Shown here piece by piece: positions 1-8,608 of a DNA stretch of 53,770 bases (its first letter is position 1; each line of letters begins with the position of its first letter). Below the pieces are notes generated by a model. The model was not told where the DNA came from, ran no database searches, and was given only the letters and a program-made list of their open reading frames with translations. The position numbers and the translations under genes are program-made. The DNA is from an uncultured Bacteroidales bacterium (GTDB taxonomy: Bacteria; Bacteroidota; Bacteroidia; Bacteroidales; P3): assembly GCA_900316515.1 (NCBI GenBank), contig ONDE01000017.1, positions 1-53,770 of the forward strand, given 5' to 3'.

Positions 1-1
1 C

Positions 2-121
2 CGCGAAGGCTTGCGGCAGGATGAATACCTCCTCGACCTCAAAGGCCTCGCCGCAGGCGTCTACATGGTGCGCGTAAGCACCCCCCTCGGCACCGCCACC
101 CGCCGGCTGCTGGTACAGTAG
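2..121 (+). CDS. C-terminal end of a T9SS-secreted protein (partial)
   Basis: The window opens inside a reading frame that ends at a TAG at 119-121. The 39 visible residues read like the last strands of a type IX secretion (Por) type A sorting domain: a DLKGLAAGVYMVRV core followed by a short G-x-A-T-R-R-L-L-V-Q tail. In this family the domain carries cargo through the outer membrane and is removed on the way. The cargo itself lies outside the window, so its function is unknown. A similar tail (AAGVYMLSV ... ARKVIVN) ends the BspA-like protein at 36184-37572. Confidence 0.8.
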   Translation, partial: REGLRQDEYLLDLKGLAAGVYMVRVSTPLGTATRRLLVQ

Positions 122-124
122 CAA

Positions 125-156
125 TTTGCCCATATCGCGTTTTTTACGTATCTTTG
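125..156 (+). promoter_or_regulatory. Bacteroidota-type promoter of mfd
   Basis: TTTG at 125-128, a 20-nt spacer and TATCTTTG at 149-156 match the primary sigma factor consensus of Bacteroidota (TTTG, 19-21 nt, TAnnTTTG). Transcription would start near 163, leaving a leader of about 29 nt. Confidence 0.75.
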
Positions 157-191
157 CAACCGCATAGTGGACAACAATACTGCATTGCAAG

Positions 192-3100
192 TTGATACTT
201 AACGACATATATCAAGACAGTCAACTGACTGCCACCCTCGTGGAGCGACTGAGAACACGACAGGCACGCCTGCATGTCGACGGCATGACGGGCTCGCTGC
301 CATCGGTTATCATCGCCGCCGTCGCCGACCGCATGCCCACGTCAAGCCACCTGGTGATAGCCCCCACAAAAGAGGAGGCTTTCTATCTCTCGAACGATCT
401 GGAAGCGCTACTTAATGATGAATGCGGAATGCAAAATGATGAACAAGACCGTTCATCACTCAACACTCATCATTCAACATTAACAACAATGCTGTTCCCC
501 ACCTCCTACCGCAAGGCGTACCTCTACAAGGAGGAGGAGACCGAGAACGCCAACATACTGCTACGCTCGGAGGTCATCAAGGAGATGGCCGCAGGACGCC
601 CCTTGGTGGTGGTCAGCTACCCCGAGGCGCTGAGCGAGAAGGTGGTGGGCAGCCGCACGCTGATAAGCAACACCCTGCGCATCGCGCGCGGCGAGAAGCA
701 CGACATGTGGGAGGTGGTGGAACGCCTGCAGGAACTGGGCTTCGAGCGCGAAGACTTCGTGGTTGAACCCGGCCAGTATGCCGTGCGCGGCGGCATAGTG
801 GACGTCTACAGCTACGCTTCCGACCTGCCCTACCGCATCGAGTTCTTCGACGACGAGGTCGACTCGCTCCGCACCTACGACGCCGTCTCACAGCTCAGCG
901 TCAAGCAGCTCGACCGTGTCGACATAGTGCCGAATTTCGGTACCGACAGCGGCGAACACAAGGTGGAAAGCAAAGTGTCGCTGCTGGAATACTTCGCCGA
1001 GGGCGACACCGTGTGGGTGCAGAGCTTGATGCAGGTGGCACAGCGCATCGACGCCCTCATGGACGACACCCGCAAAGCCTACAACGAGCGTCTGGCCGAC
1101 AAGGAACATCCCATAGCAGGCACCCTTCCCGAGCCCGAGACCATGAGTTGCACCGCCAACGAGTTCCTGCACCGCATGCTGGAGATGAAGATAGTGGAAT
1201 ACGGCAACAGCCACTACTTCAGCAACGAAGAACGTATTGTCGCCAACAGCGAACCGCAGCCTGTCCTCAACAAGCAGTTCGACCTGCTCACCAGCACACT
1301 GGCACGCTATGCCGAGCAAGGCTACCAACTGCTCATAACCGTCAGCAACGACAGTCAGGAACGCCGCCTGCACAAGATACTCGACGAAGCCGAAAACAAC
1401 TCAACTTTCAACTTTCAACTTTCAACCTTCAACTTATCCCACGGCTTCATCGACCACGACGAGAAGGTGCTCTGCTTCACCGACCACGAGATATTTGAGC
1501 GCTATCACAAATACACCGTCAAAGACCTGCGCGCCACCCACGAGGCCATGACCCTCAAGGAACTCTTCGAGCTGAAGCCCGGCGACTATGTGACGCATAT
1601 CGACTACGGCGTGGGACGCTTCAGCGGCCTGGAAAAGGTCACTCGCGACGGCAAGAGCCAGGAACTGATACGGCTGATATACAAAAACAACGACGTACTA
1701 TATATCTCCATCCACGGCCTGCACAAGATAAGCCGCTATGTGGGTCGCGAAGGCGAGGCACCGCAGCTCAACCGCCTTGGCAGCAACACATGGCAGGTGC
1801 TTAAAGCCAAGACCAAACGGCAGGTCAAAGACATCGCCAAAGACCTCATAGCCCTCTACGCCAAACGGAAAGCCTCGCGCGGCTTCGCTTTCAGCACCGA
1901 CAGTTCGATGCAGACCGAACTCGAAGCGTCGTTCGTCTACGAGGACACTCCCGACCAGCTGAAGGCTTCAGTGGCCGTGAAACACGACATGGAGGAGCCC
2001 TACCCTATGGACCGCCTCGTATGCGGCGACGTAGGCTTCGGCAAGACCGAGGTGGCCATACGTGCCGCCTTCAAGGCCTGCTGCGACGACAAACAGGTGG
2101 CTGTCCTTGTGCCCTCAACTGTCCTCGCCTTCCAGCACTACAACACCTTCAGCCAGCGACTGAAAGGCATGCCCGTCCGCGTCGACTACCTCAACCGCTT
2201 CCGCACCACCAAAGAGAAAAACCAAATCTACAAAGACGTTGCCGACGGCAAGATAGACATCCTCATAGGCACCCACGCCATCACCAACAAGGAACTCAAG
2301 TTCAAAGACCTCGGCCTGCTCATCATCGACGAGGAGCAGAAGTTCGGCGTCAGCGCCAAAGAGAAACTGAAACAGATGAAGGTGGGCGTCGACTGCCTCA
2401 CCCTCACCGCCACACCCATACCACGCACCCTGCAGTTCTCCCTCATGGGCGCCCGCGACCTCAGCGTCATCCAGACCCCGCCGCCAAACCGCCAGCCTAT
2501 CGAGACCGAACTCAGCGACTTCAGCGAGGAGCTGATCCGCGACGCCATCATGTTCGAGATGAGCCGCGGAGGCCAGACCTTCTTCATTAGCAACCGAGTG
2601 GAGAACCTGCCCGAGATGGCAGGCCTGGTGCAACGTCTGGTGCCCGATGCCCGTGTGGCCATGGCTCACGGACGCATGGACGGCAAGGATGCCGAGGAGA
2701 CCCTTATGCACTTCCTCGAAGGCGACATCGACGTGCTGGTGGCCACATCCATCGTGGAAAACGGACTGGACATCCCCAACGCCAACACCATGATCATCAA
2801 CAACGCCCACCAGTTCGGCCTCAGCGACCTGCACCAGATGCGCGGCCGCGTGGGACGCTCGAACCGCAAAGCCTTCTGCTACCTGCTCATACCCTCCTAC
2901 CTCACCCTTACCCCCGACGCACAGCGCCGCCTCAAAGCCATCGAGGAGTTCTCCTCCATAGGTAGCGGCTTCAACATTGCCATGCGCGACCTCGACATCC
3001 GCGGCGCAGGCAACATCCTCGGCGCCGAACAATCGGGCTTCATCTCCGAGATAGGCTACGACATGTACCACAAGATACTAAACGAGGCCATCGAGGAACT

Positions 3101-3611
3101 GAAAGAGACCGACTTCGCCGAGCTCTTTGCCGAAGAGGCCGCCGAGCGCAAGGAATATGTGCGCGAATGCACCATCGAGACCGACCTCGAGGTGCTCATA
3201 CCCGACGAATATGTCACCTCTGTCAGCGAGCGCCTGCTGTTATACAAAGAATTAAACGACCTGTCGACCGAGGAGGAGTTGGCGGAATACCGCCGCCGCC
3301 TCGAGGACCGTTTCGGACCAGTGCCACACGAGGTCGACGAACTCATAGAGACCATCACCCTGCGCCGCATGGCCAAGGAATTCGGCATCGAGAAACTCAT
3401 TCTGAAACAAGACCGCATGGTGTGCCATCTGGTATCGAACCAGCAGAGCCCCTTCTACCAGAGCCCCAACTTCATGAAACTTATACAGTATGTGCAGGCC
3501 TATCCGCGCCGTGCCTCTCTGAAAGAGACCCCCGAGCGCCTGAGCCTCAGCATAGCCAACGTCAAGAGCATTGCCACCGCCCTCGAACAGCTGAGACTGC
3601 TGGCACAATAA
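192..3611 (+). CDS. mfd: Transcription-repair coupling factor Mfd
   Basis: The 1139-residue protein is a full-length Mfd, the ATP-driven translocase that removes RNA polymerase stalled at DNA damage and recruits UvrA. The order is a UvrB-like N-terminal region, an RNA polymerase interaction (CarD-like) domain near residue 466 (GDYVTHIDYGVGRF), a Walker A motif GFGKTE near 613, DEEQ near 713, LTATPIPRT, the QMRGRVGRS motif and a TRCF C-terminal domain. The start is a TTG: there is no ATG between the in-frame TAG at 165 and residue 32, and family similarity starts earlier than that. Two low-complexity inserts interrupt it at about residues 74-100 and 403-417; both are repeat DNA also found in other genes here. 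A bidirectional terminator follows. Confidence 0.97.
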   Translation: MILNDIYQDSQLTATLVERLRTRQARLHVDGMTGSLPSVIIAAVADRMPTSSHLVIAPTKEEAFYLSNDLEALLNDECGMQNDEQDRSSLNTHHSTLTTMLFPTSYRKAYLYKEEETENANILLRSEVIKEMAAGRPLVVVSYPEALSEKVVGSRTLISNTLRIARGEKHDMWEVVERLQELGFEREDFVVEPGQYAVRGGIVDVYSYASDLPYRIEFFDDEVDSLRTYDAVSQLSVKQLDRVDIVPNFGTDSGEHKVESKVSLLEYFAEGDTVWVQSLMQVAQRIDALMDDTRKAYNERLADKEHPIAGTLPEPETMSCTANEFLHRMLEMKIVEYGNSHYFSNEERIVANSEPQPVLNKQFDLLTSTLARYAEQGYQLLITVSNDSQERRLHKILDEAENNSTFNFQLSTFNLSHGFIDHDEKVLCFTDHEIFERYHKYTVKDLRATHEAMTLKELFELKPGDYVTHIDYGVGRFSGLEKVTRDGKSQELIRLIYKNNDVLYISIHGLHKISRYVGREGEAPQLNRLGSNTWQVLKAKTKRQVKDIAKDLIALYAKRKASRGFAFSTDSSMQTELEASFVYEDTPDQLKASVAVKHDMEEPYPMDRLVCGDVGFGKTEVAIRAAFKACCDDKQVAVLVPSTVLAFQHYNTFSQRLKGMPVRVDYLNRFRTTKEKNQIYKDVADGKIDILIGTHAITNKELKFKDLGLLIIDEEQKFGVSAKEKLKQMKVGVDCLTLTATPIPRTLQFSLMGARDLSVIQTPPPNRQPIETELSDFSEELIRDAIMFEMSRGGQTFFISNRVENLPEMAGLVQRLVPDARVAMAHGRMDGKDAEETLMHFLEGDIDVLVATSIVENGLDIPNANTMIINNAHQFGLSDLHQMRGRVGRSNRKAFCYLLIPSYLTLTPDAQRRLKAIEEFSSIGSGFNIAMRDLDIRGAGNILGAEQSGFISEIGYDMYHKILNEAIEELKETDFAELFAEEAAERKEYVRECTIETDLEVLIPDEYVTSVSERLLLYKELNDLSTEEELAEYRRRLEDRFGPVPHEVDELIETITLRRMAKEFGIEKLILKQDRMVCHLVSNQQSPFYQSPNFMKLIQYVQAYPRRASLKETPERLSLSIANVKSIATALEQLRLLAQ
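412..490 (+). repeat. In-frame insert with opposed repeat arms in mfd
   Basis: The left part is made of AATGATGAATG-like words and the right part of CATCATTCAACATT-like words, so the two halves are roughly reverse complementary. It is translated as part of Mfd (NDECGMQNDE ... HHSTL). The ABC transporter at 31425-31515 has an insert of the same plan ([10 protein letters not shown] ... QHSTL). Confidence 0.75.
1398..1442 (+). repeat. TTTCAAC heptamer repeat in mfd
   Basis: About five tandem copies of a 7-bp unit (TTTCAAC) are read in frame and give the peptide FNFQLSTFNLS. Seven is not a multiple of three, so the peptide repeats every three DNA units. The same 11 residues occur in the signal peptide of the M23 peptidase at 25665. 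Confidence 0.85.
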
Positions 3612-3612
3612 A

Positions 3613-3645
3613 AAAGGAGTCAAGAACATTTGTCTTAACTCCTTT
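3613..3645. terminator. Bidirectional terminator between mfd and the PepSY-like gene
   Basis: AAAGGAGT at 3613-3620 pairs with ACTCCTTT at 3638-3645, extended by AAGA/TCTT. A-runs and T-runs on both sides allow use from either strand. CCTTAACT octamers follow at 3646-3667. Confidence 0.75.
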
Positions 3646-3666
3646 ACTTCTTAACTCCTTAACTCC

Positions 3667-4725
3667 TTACTGAACGTCGCGCTCGTCCATGGGCTGTGCC
3701 AGCTGGCCTGTATAGTTGCCCTTGCTGTCGAACTCCATGCGGATGAACTTCTTGTCACGTGTGCCTTTTATCTTCTGGCTCACCACGACATAGGTATAAG
3801 GTTTGGGCTTCTTGCCGTCGGCTCCACGGTATTTCGAGTTGTACTCGTAGACAACCATCTTCTCGATGCTGTACTTCTCTCCGTTGAATTTCTCTTCGAG
3901 GAACTTCAAGATACCATTGTTGTAACGCTCTTTGAGGAGGGTCTTGCCAGTCATGAGGGGCTTGTTGTCGGCAATGGTGTAAACCGACTCCATCTTAACC
4001 TTCTGCACGTTGGTGAAGTAGGCCACGGCATAGTCTTCACCGTTGAGCACACGGTAAACCCACTTGACAGAACCCTTGGTACGGCGACCCATCGACTTGT
4101 CGAAGTCGGCAAGGATTTCCGCGCTGGGGGTGAACTGTTCCACCTGCGGCTCGTCGACCTTCGGGGCGGGACGCTGGCGCTGACGGCTGCTTTCGGTGCC
4201 GGTCTTACGACTCACCTTCTCATCGTCGGCGTCGGGGTTGTTATGCGTATAGTAGTCGCGCTTCACGGCGTCGGGGTCGGGGGCGTTGCTCTTCATCAGC
4301 TTGCCACGGGTGTCGAACACCATCTCGCAGTCGTTCTCGGCAATACCCTTCTTCACGATAATCATACGATAGTAATTGTCGCCGTTCATCTCCTCGATAT
4401 ACTCGATGCCTTTGATACGGTAGCCGGGGTAGTTGTTGACGAAATACGAGTTCATCATCGTGGGGCACTCCTCCTCCTTCACGGGGAAGCTGCTGTACTG
4501 CCAGTCGCCGCCGGCTGTGAAGTAGGCGCGGCCGTTCTGTCCGTCGATGACAAGCTCGGCGATATACTGACCAGGAGCCTGGTACCATGTGCGCACCTTA
4601 TAGCTGTCGTAGGTCTTCTCCAATGCCAGCAGTACGCTGCGCGGCACGGCGGTTTCCTTGATTTTGGTCTGCGCACCGGCCACCAGCGGCAGCACCATGA
4701 GCAGAGCAATGATTATCTTCTTCAT
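3667..4725 (-). CDS. Exported protein with two PepSY-like modules
   Basis: A signal peptide (MKKIIIALLMVLPLVAGAQ) opens a 352-residue periplasmic protein. It appears to contain two related modules, roughly residues 25-150 and 205-340, each with a putative sensor/PepSY-like beta pattern (RTWYQAPGQYIAEL, KWVYRVLNGEDYAVAYF), joined by a charged Arg/Gln/Pro linker near 165-195. Such Bacteroidales proteins are commonly annotated as PepSY-like or beta-lactamase-inhibitor-like; their ligand is unknown. The gene lies between mfd (convergent) and purA (same strand). Its leader holds CAATCAAA repeats directly before the ATG. Confidence 0.65.
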   Translation of the reverse strand: MKKIIIALLMVLPLVAGAQTKIKETAVPRSVLLALEKTYDSYKVRTWYQAPGQYIAELVIDGQNGRAYFTAGGDWQYSSFPVKEEECPTMMNSYFVNNYPGYRIKGIEYIEEMNGDNYYRMIIVKKGIAENDCEMVFDTRGKLMKSNAPDPDAVKRDYYTHNNPDADDEKVSRKTGTESSRQRQRPAPKVDEPQVEQFTPSAEILADFDKSMGRRTKGSVKWVYRVLNGEDYAVAYFTNVQKVKMESVYTIADNKPLMTGKTLLKERYNNGILKFLEEKFNGEKYSIEKMVVYEYNSKYRGADGKKPKPYTYVVVSQKIKGTRDKKFIRMEFDSKGNYTGQLAQPMDERDVQ

Positions 4726-4737
4726 ATTGGTGTTATT

Positions 4738-4770
4738 GTTTGATTGCTTGATTGTTTGATTGTTTGAGTA
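4738..4770 (-). repeat. CAATCAAA leader repeat
   Basis: On the coding strand, about four copies of CAATCAAA or CAATCAAG lie within 45 nt upstream of the ATG at 4725. The same word array precedes the starts of rfbB (14428) and the YbjQ-like gene (47569). Confidence 0.7.
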
Positions 4771-4828
4771 TTTAGTATTCGCAAGTGAGGCTTTCTTGCA
4801 ACTATCGTCTTAAATCCTTATCTCCTGT

Positions 4829-6121
4829 CTACTTGAACAGCACATCCTTGCGGTCGGGACTGATACTCACGGCGGCTATCCTAACGCCGGTCTGCTTCTC
4901 GATGGCGGCCAGATAGTCTTTCAACGCCTCGGGCAGCGCAGCATACTCGCTGATGCCCTGCAGGCTCTGCTGCCAGCCCTTGTAGTTGGTCAACACCGGC
5001 TCGATGGGCAGCGTGTTATACTCGAAGGGTATCTCGCCCGTCAGTTCGCCGTTCACGTCATAAGCCGTGCACATGCTCACGGTCTCGAAGTCGTTCATCA
5101 CGTCGGGCTTGGTGACATAAAGCTCGGTGACACCGTTTATCATGCAGGCATAACGCAACGCAGGGATGTCTATCCAGCCGCAGCGGCGCGGACGCCCCGT
5201 GGTGGCGCCGTATTCGTGTCCCAGTTCGCAGAGACGGTGGCCCGTCTCGTCGAAGAGTTCCGTGGGGAACGGACCGGCACCCACTCTGGTGCAATAGGCC
5301 TTGGTGATACCCATCACACGGCCGATAGCGCTGGGAGCCACACCGAGACCTGTGCAAACACCCGCAGTGATAGTGTTGCTGCTGGTAACAAAGGGATAGG
5401 TGCCGAAGTCGATGTCGAGCATCATGGCCTGTGCACCCTCGGCAAGCACCTTCTTGTCCTCTTTCAGACACTGGTTGATGAAATACTCGCTGTTGACCAT
5501 GCGGAAACGCTTCAGCGTCTCCAGGCTCTCCATCCACACCTTCTCGTACTCCTCGAGGCTCATGCCGTCGATGCGGAAGGCTGCAATGTCGAAGCCCAGG
5601 GTCTGGGCCTGGCGCACATGCTGCTCCTTGAGCAACTCGTAGCGCTCGCGGAAGTCAGTCGACAGCGTGTCGCCCACACGTATGCCCGAACGGGCAATCT
5701 TGTCGGTATAGGCGGGGCCGATGCCCTTCAGCGTCGAACCAATCTTCATGTTGCCCTTGGCCTGCTCGTTGGCGGCGTCCATCATGCGGTGGCTGGGCAG
5801 TATGAGGTGAGCCTTCTTCGACACGAAGAGGTTCTGCGTAGCGTCTACACCTTTGGCGGCGAGCTCCTCAATCTCCTGACGGAAGATGCGAGGCTCTATC
5901 AGCACACCGTTGCCGATGAGATTGATTTTGTCTTTATGGAATATGCCACTCGGTATGATATGGAGCACATGCTTCATACCGTTAAACTCGAGCGTATGAC
6001 CTGCATTGGGGCCACCCTGGAAACGGGCCACAACATCATAGTTCGGGGTCAGCACGTCGACAATTTTACCCTTGCCCTCGTCACCCCACTGAAGTCCAAG
6101 AAGGACATCTATCTTTGTCAT
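4829..6121 (-). CDS. purA: Adenylosuccinate synthetase
   Basis: This 430-residue enzyme joins IMP and aspartate with GTP to make adenylosuccinate, the first committed step to AMP. The N-terminal P-loop WGDEGKGK, the IMP-binding QGGPNAGHT, GIGPAYTDK and the EGAQ segment are all present and the length is typical. An upstream in-frame ATG at 6142 would add seven residues, but the family normally starts a few residues before the WGDEGKGK loop, so 6121 (MTKIDVLLG) is chosen. A TAnnTTTG element lies 66 nt upstream. guaA at 22113 supplies the other branch of purine synthesis but is not linked. Confidence 0.96.
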   Translation of the reverse strand: MTKIDVLLGLQWGDEGKGKIVDVLTPNYDVVARFQGGPNAGHTLEFNGMKHVLHIIPSGIFHKDKINLIGNGVLIEPRIFRQEIEELAAKGVDATQNLFVSKKAHLILPSHRMMDAANEQAKGNMKIGSTLKGIGPAYTDKIARSGIRVGDTLSTDFRERYELLKEQHVRQAQTLGFDIAAFRIDGMSLEEYEKVWMESLETLKRFRMVNSEYFINQCLKEDKKVLAEGAQAMMLDIDFGTYPFVTSSNTITAGVCTGLGVAPSAIGRVMGITKAYCTRVGAGPFPTELFDETGHRLCELGHEYGATTGRPRRCGWIDIPALRYACMINGVTELYVTKPDVMNDFETVSMCTAYDVNGELTGEIPFEYNTLPIEPVLTNYKGWQQSLQGISEYAALPEALKDYLAAIEKQTGVRIAAVSISPDRKDVLFK

Positions 6122-6186
6122 TTTCTGTCTATTATAGTCCAATTATTATACCTTCACCCACACAAAAGCCCACACTTTTCACGGTG

Positions 6187-6194
6187 CAAAGTTA
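6187..6194 (-). promoter_or_regulatory. Probable -7 element for purA
   Basis: Read on the minus strand this is TAACTTTG, matching TAnnTTTG. No clear TTTG is found 19-21 nt upstream, so only half of the promoter is supported. Confidence 0.45.
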
Positions 6195-6242
6195 CATATT
6201 TTTTTTCAATCCCACGCATAAAATATAAAAACATATCAACAG

Positions 6243-7412
6243 CTACTTCACTCGCTTCCTCATCCAAAGGTAGTTGAAATTCATATACCACAGTTCGCAG
6301 GGGCCGTTGGGATTGAGCTCGACATAGGCGCCTACGGAACCGTCGGGGAGCAAAGTCATGGAGGAGTATACCGAAGGCCCTTCAAATAGACTCACGGGAC
6401 TGTGCCACGAGGCACCCTCGTCGGTCGAGAAGAAGATACTCACATTCTCGCGCTGCATGGAGTTGGTGATGCTGTGCAGTATGGTGCTGTCGTTCAACCT
6501 GAGCAATTCGCCGTTGCATGCGTTGACGGTCATCTCGGGCCAGGTGCCTTGTGTGCCCCATGTCTCGCCGTCGTCGGCCGAGGTGTTGTACCCGCGGGCA
6601 CCGCTGCGGCGTACGCTGATGAGGATGCGTCCGTCGTTGAGCTGAAGCAGCTTGGCCTCGTCGCCACCCTCGAAGGCCATCGCCGAGCGATGCCAAGTGT
6701 GACCGTTGTCGTCGCTGTATATGACGAAGTTGTCGCTGACGGTGCTGTTCTTACGGCGCACGGCGGCGGCGAAGAGCAGTCGTCCGGCATGGTTGCCCCG
6801 AGTGAGGCGCAGGCCGTTGCCCGAAGCCACGAAGGCCGCCTCGTAGTTGCCCAGCGAAGCATCGCCCCATATAGCCGAGGTGATGTTGGATGGCGAAGAC
6901 CAGCTGCGGCCACCGTCGGTGCTACGTACAACGTAGACGCTGATAGGGTTTGCGGCCGATGACTGGAAGTAGCCGTTGCCGCCAGCGAAGAGGCAGAGCA
7001 CATCGCCGTCGTAGGTGGTCACAAGCGCCGGGTCGCCATAGCCATGTCCGACGCCGGTGCCTTGAATGATGGTGACAGGCTCGCTCCAAGTACGGCCACG
7101 GTCGGTGCTACGACGGCACACAATGTCTATATCTTGTGGCAGGTCGCCCTCGTTGAATTTACGTTTGTCGTTGACGGCCAGCAGCGTGCTGTCGTCTAAG
7201 CAGATGATGGCAGGTATGCGGTAGTTGGTGGAGCCATAGTCGCCGGGAGCGTATAGTCGCTGCTGATAGAAGAAGGCGGTGTCGACAATGGGTTCAAGCA
7301 TGGTGTCGGAAATGGAGTCGACCACATGGGTTGGGTCTTTGTGACAGGCGGTCACTGCAAGCAGCAGGAAAAGTGAAAGGTGAAAAGTGAAAAGTGAAAA
7401 ATTATGTTTCAT
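6243..7412 (-). CDS. Exo-alpha-sialidase lipoprotein (GH33-like)
   Basis: A 389-residue six-bladed propeller sialidase expected to release terminal sialic acid from glycans. Visible marks are the YRIP arginine motif near residue 60, five Asp-boxes (STDRGRTW, STDGGRSW, SDDNGHTW, SADDGETW, STDEGASW), an EGGDEAKLLQL segment with the candidate acidic residue and a late VYSSMTLLPDG segment that should carry the nucleophilic tyrosine. The N-terminus is a lipoprotein signal ending LLAVTAC, so the enzyme is probably anchored in an outer or periplasmic face. Much of the signal's hydrophobic stretch (FSLFTFHLSLF) is encoded by a GTGAAAA-type heptamer repeat. The start lies 4 nt from the inverted repeat at 7416-7479. 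Confidence 0.88.
   Translation of the reverse strand: MKHNFSLFTFHLSLFLLLAVTACHKDPTHVVDSISDTMLEPIVDTAFFYQQRLYAPGDYGSTNYRIPAIICLDDSTLLAVNDKRKFNEGDLPQDIDIVCRRSTDRGRTWSEPVTIIQGTGVGHGYGDPALVTTYDGDVLCLFAGGNGYFQSSAANPISVYVVRSTDGGRSWSSPSNITSAIWGDASLGNYEAAFVASGNGLRLTRGNHAGRLLFAAAVRRKNSTVSDNFVIYSDDNGHTWHRSAMAFEGGDEAKLLQLNDGRILISVRRSGARGYNTSADDGETWGTQGTWPEMTVNACNGELLRLNDSTILHSITNSMQRENVSIFFSTDEGASWHSPVSLFEGPSVYSSMTLLPDGSVGAYVELNPNGPCELWYMNFNYLWMRKRVK
7358..7411 (-). repeat. Heptamer repeat encoding a signal peptide
   Basis: The plus strand reads as GTGAAAAGTGAAAGGTGAAA-like 7-bp tandem units; on the coding strand they are TTTTCAC units that encode residues 2-18 of the sialidase signal peptide. Confidence 0.75.
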
Positions 7413-7415
7413 TTT

Positions 7416-7479
7416 AACGGCGAATTAAACGAATTATGCGAATTGCTACGCAGGTCAATTATTGGCGAATTACTCGAAT
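7416..7479. repeat. Left copy of an inverted repeat (9-bp GAATTANNC words)
   Basis: This 64-nt element is the reverse complement of 8679-8743; its last 42 nt (7438-7479) match exactly. It contains GAATTAAAC, GAATTATGC and GAATTGCTA units at a 9-bp period. It supplies the stop codon of the gene ending at 7470. Confidence 0.85.
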
Positions 7480-7982
7480 GGTTGGGGCCAATTGAATTTA
7501 CGGTTCCAAAGGTGGCTGTTGTAGTCGGCGTTAAGGCGGTTCATAATATAGTACAGCGGCGTCTGGCCTTTGACGTATTTGATGCCGCGTCGGTCGGCCT
7601 CGCGGTAAATAAGGGTATTGACATCATCGTCATCATTGTGTTGGAAAAGCACTACAATCAGCATATATAGCACAACAGCCGACTGCGCCACAGGCACCAT
7701 CCACCACGGTATCTCGCCCCCAATGGCCATCAATACGGCCATCACCGTAGCAGGAACTCCTATTATAAGACACAAGATAGCGACACTCTTAAAGTATTGC
7801 ATTTTCACCACCTTGCGGTCGCTGTCGCGCACACTCTGCGGCCATACCGATTGCAGACGTTCAATGTCACTGCCGAACGCCATAAAGTCGTCCTCCGTGT
7901 AGTTGGTGCGCAGATGGCCGGGGCGACGCTGCGCCGACGTGCGCCGGCGCCCGCGATAGCGTGGGTCACGGTGCTGCGCCAT
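7470..7982 (-). CDS. Two-helix membrane protein of unknown function
   Basis: I do not recognise this 170-residue protein. An Arg-rich, hydrophilic N-terminus (residues 1-60) is followed by two hydrophobic helices near 66-90 and 93-112 (ILCLIIGVPATVMAVLMAI and MVPVAQSAVVLYMLIVVLF), then an acidic turn HNDDDDVN and a soluble C-terminal tail rich in Tyr and Asn. It starts 6 nt after the next gene upstream ends, so the two are likely cotranscribed. Its stop codon lies in repeat DNA, so the native C-terminus may have been replaced. Confidence 0.6.
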   Translation of the reverse strand: MAQHRDPRYRGRRRTSAQRRPGHLRTNYTEDDFMAFGSDIERLQSVWPQSVRDSDRKVVKMQYFKSVAILCLIIGVPATVMAVLMAIGGEIPWWMVPVAQSAVVLYMLIVVLFQHNDDDDVNTLIYREADRRGIKYVKGQTPLYYIMNRLNADYNSHLWNRKFNWPQPFE

Positions 7983-7988
7983 AGGATT

Positions 7989-8597
7989 TTACTGGTCGCG
8001 TTTGGCCTTGAACCACTCCACAAACTTAGGCAGGTCGTCCAACGCCTGGAAGCCAGCCTTGAAGGGTTCCTCAGGCACCGGCACAGTCTCCATGTAGCCG
8101 ATAAGCGTGGCACAGTCGAACTCACCCATCAAGGCCTCGAGGGTGACATAGACGCCCACCTGGAAGTCCTCGTCGTCGGGCTTGCTGCCCTCGACGGCTA
8201 TGCGCAGGCCGAGCATCTCGGGCTCTTCTTCGCATTCGAGCTGCTGGAAGTACATCTTGCGGGTGTCGAAGAGGTAACGGTCGAAGCGCACCTTGAGTTC
8301 TGTGCCCATAGGTTGCTTGAAGGCCACGAACTCCCACCAGTCGAGGTCGGGGGCGTTGTCGACGAGTTCCACCACATAGCGGAAGAGGTCTGTGTCGCCT
8401 TCGGCGCTGAAGGTGAGGGTACGTCCGTTGGCTGTGGCGTCGCCAATCTCATAACTCAGGCCATCGCAATACTTGGTGAGCTGGTACTGCAGGGCGTTTT
8501 CCAACTGCTGGCGTTCTTTCTCTTCGAGGTCGCCGAGGGCCACCAGCTGCTCGTTGTGGTCCTGGAACCACTGCCAAAATTGATTTACTTTATCCAT
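7989..8597 (-). CDS. Cytoplasmic protein, DUF695-like
   Basis: A 202-residue soluble acidic protein without a signal peptide. The opening FWQWFQDHNEQLVAL followed by Glu/Gln helices and a beta-rich half (LTFSAEGDTDLFRYVVELV) resembles DUF695-type proteins; the identification rests on pattern memory only. It is the first gene of a pair with the two-helix membrane protein downstream (6-nt gap). The pair is enclosed by an inverted repeat with 42 identical nt, so it may behave as a cassette. Function unknown. Confidence 0.55.
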   Translation of the reverse strand: MDKVNQFWQWFQDHNEQLVALGDLEEKERQQLENALQYQLTKYCDGLSYEIGDATANGRTLTFSAEGDTDLFRYVVELVDNAPDLDWWEFVAFKQPMGTELKVRFDRYLFDTRKMYFQQLECEEEPEMLGLRIAVEGSKPDDEDFQVGVYVTLEALMGEFDCATLIGYMETVPVPEEPFKAGFQALDDLPKFVEWFKAKRDQ

Positions 8598-8608
8598 ATT
8601 ATTCTTTC

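Noticed and set aside
2115..3071. 318-residue antisense ORF inside mfd
   Set aside because: Shadow of a GC-rich coding gene: rich in Val/Ala/His/Gly, no domain, and the plus-strand gene is certain.
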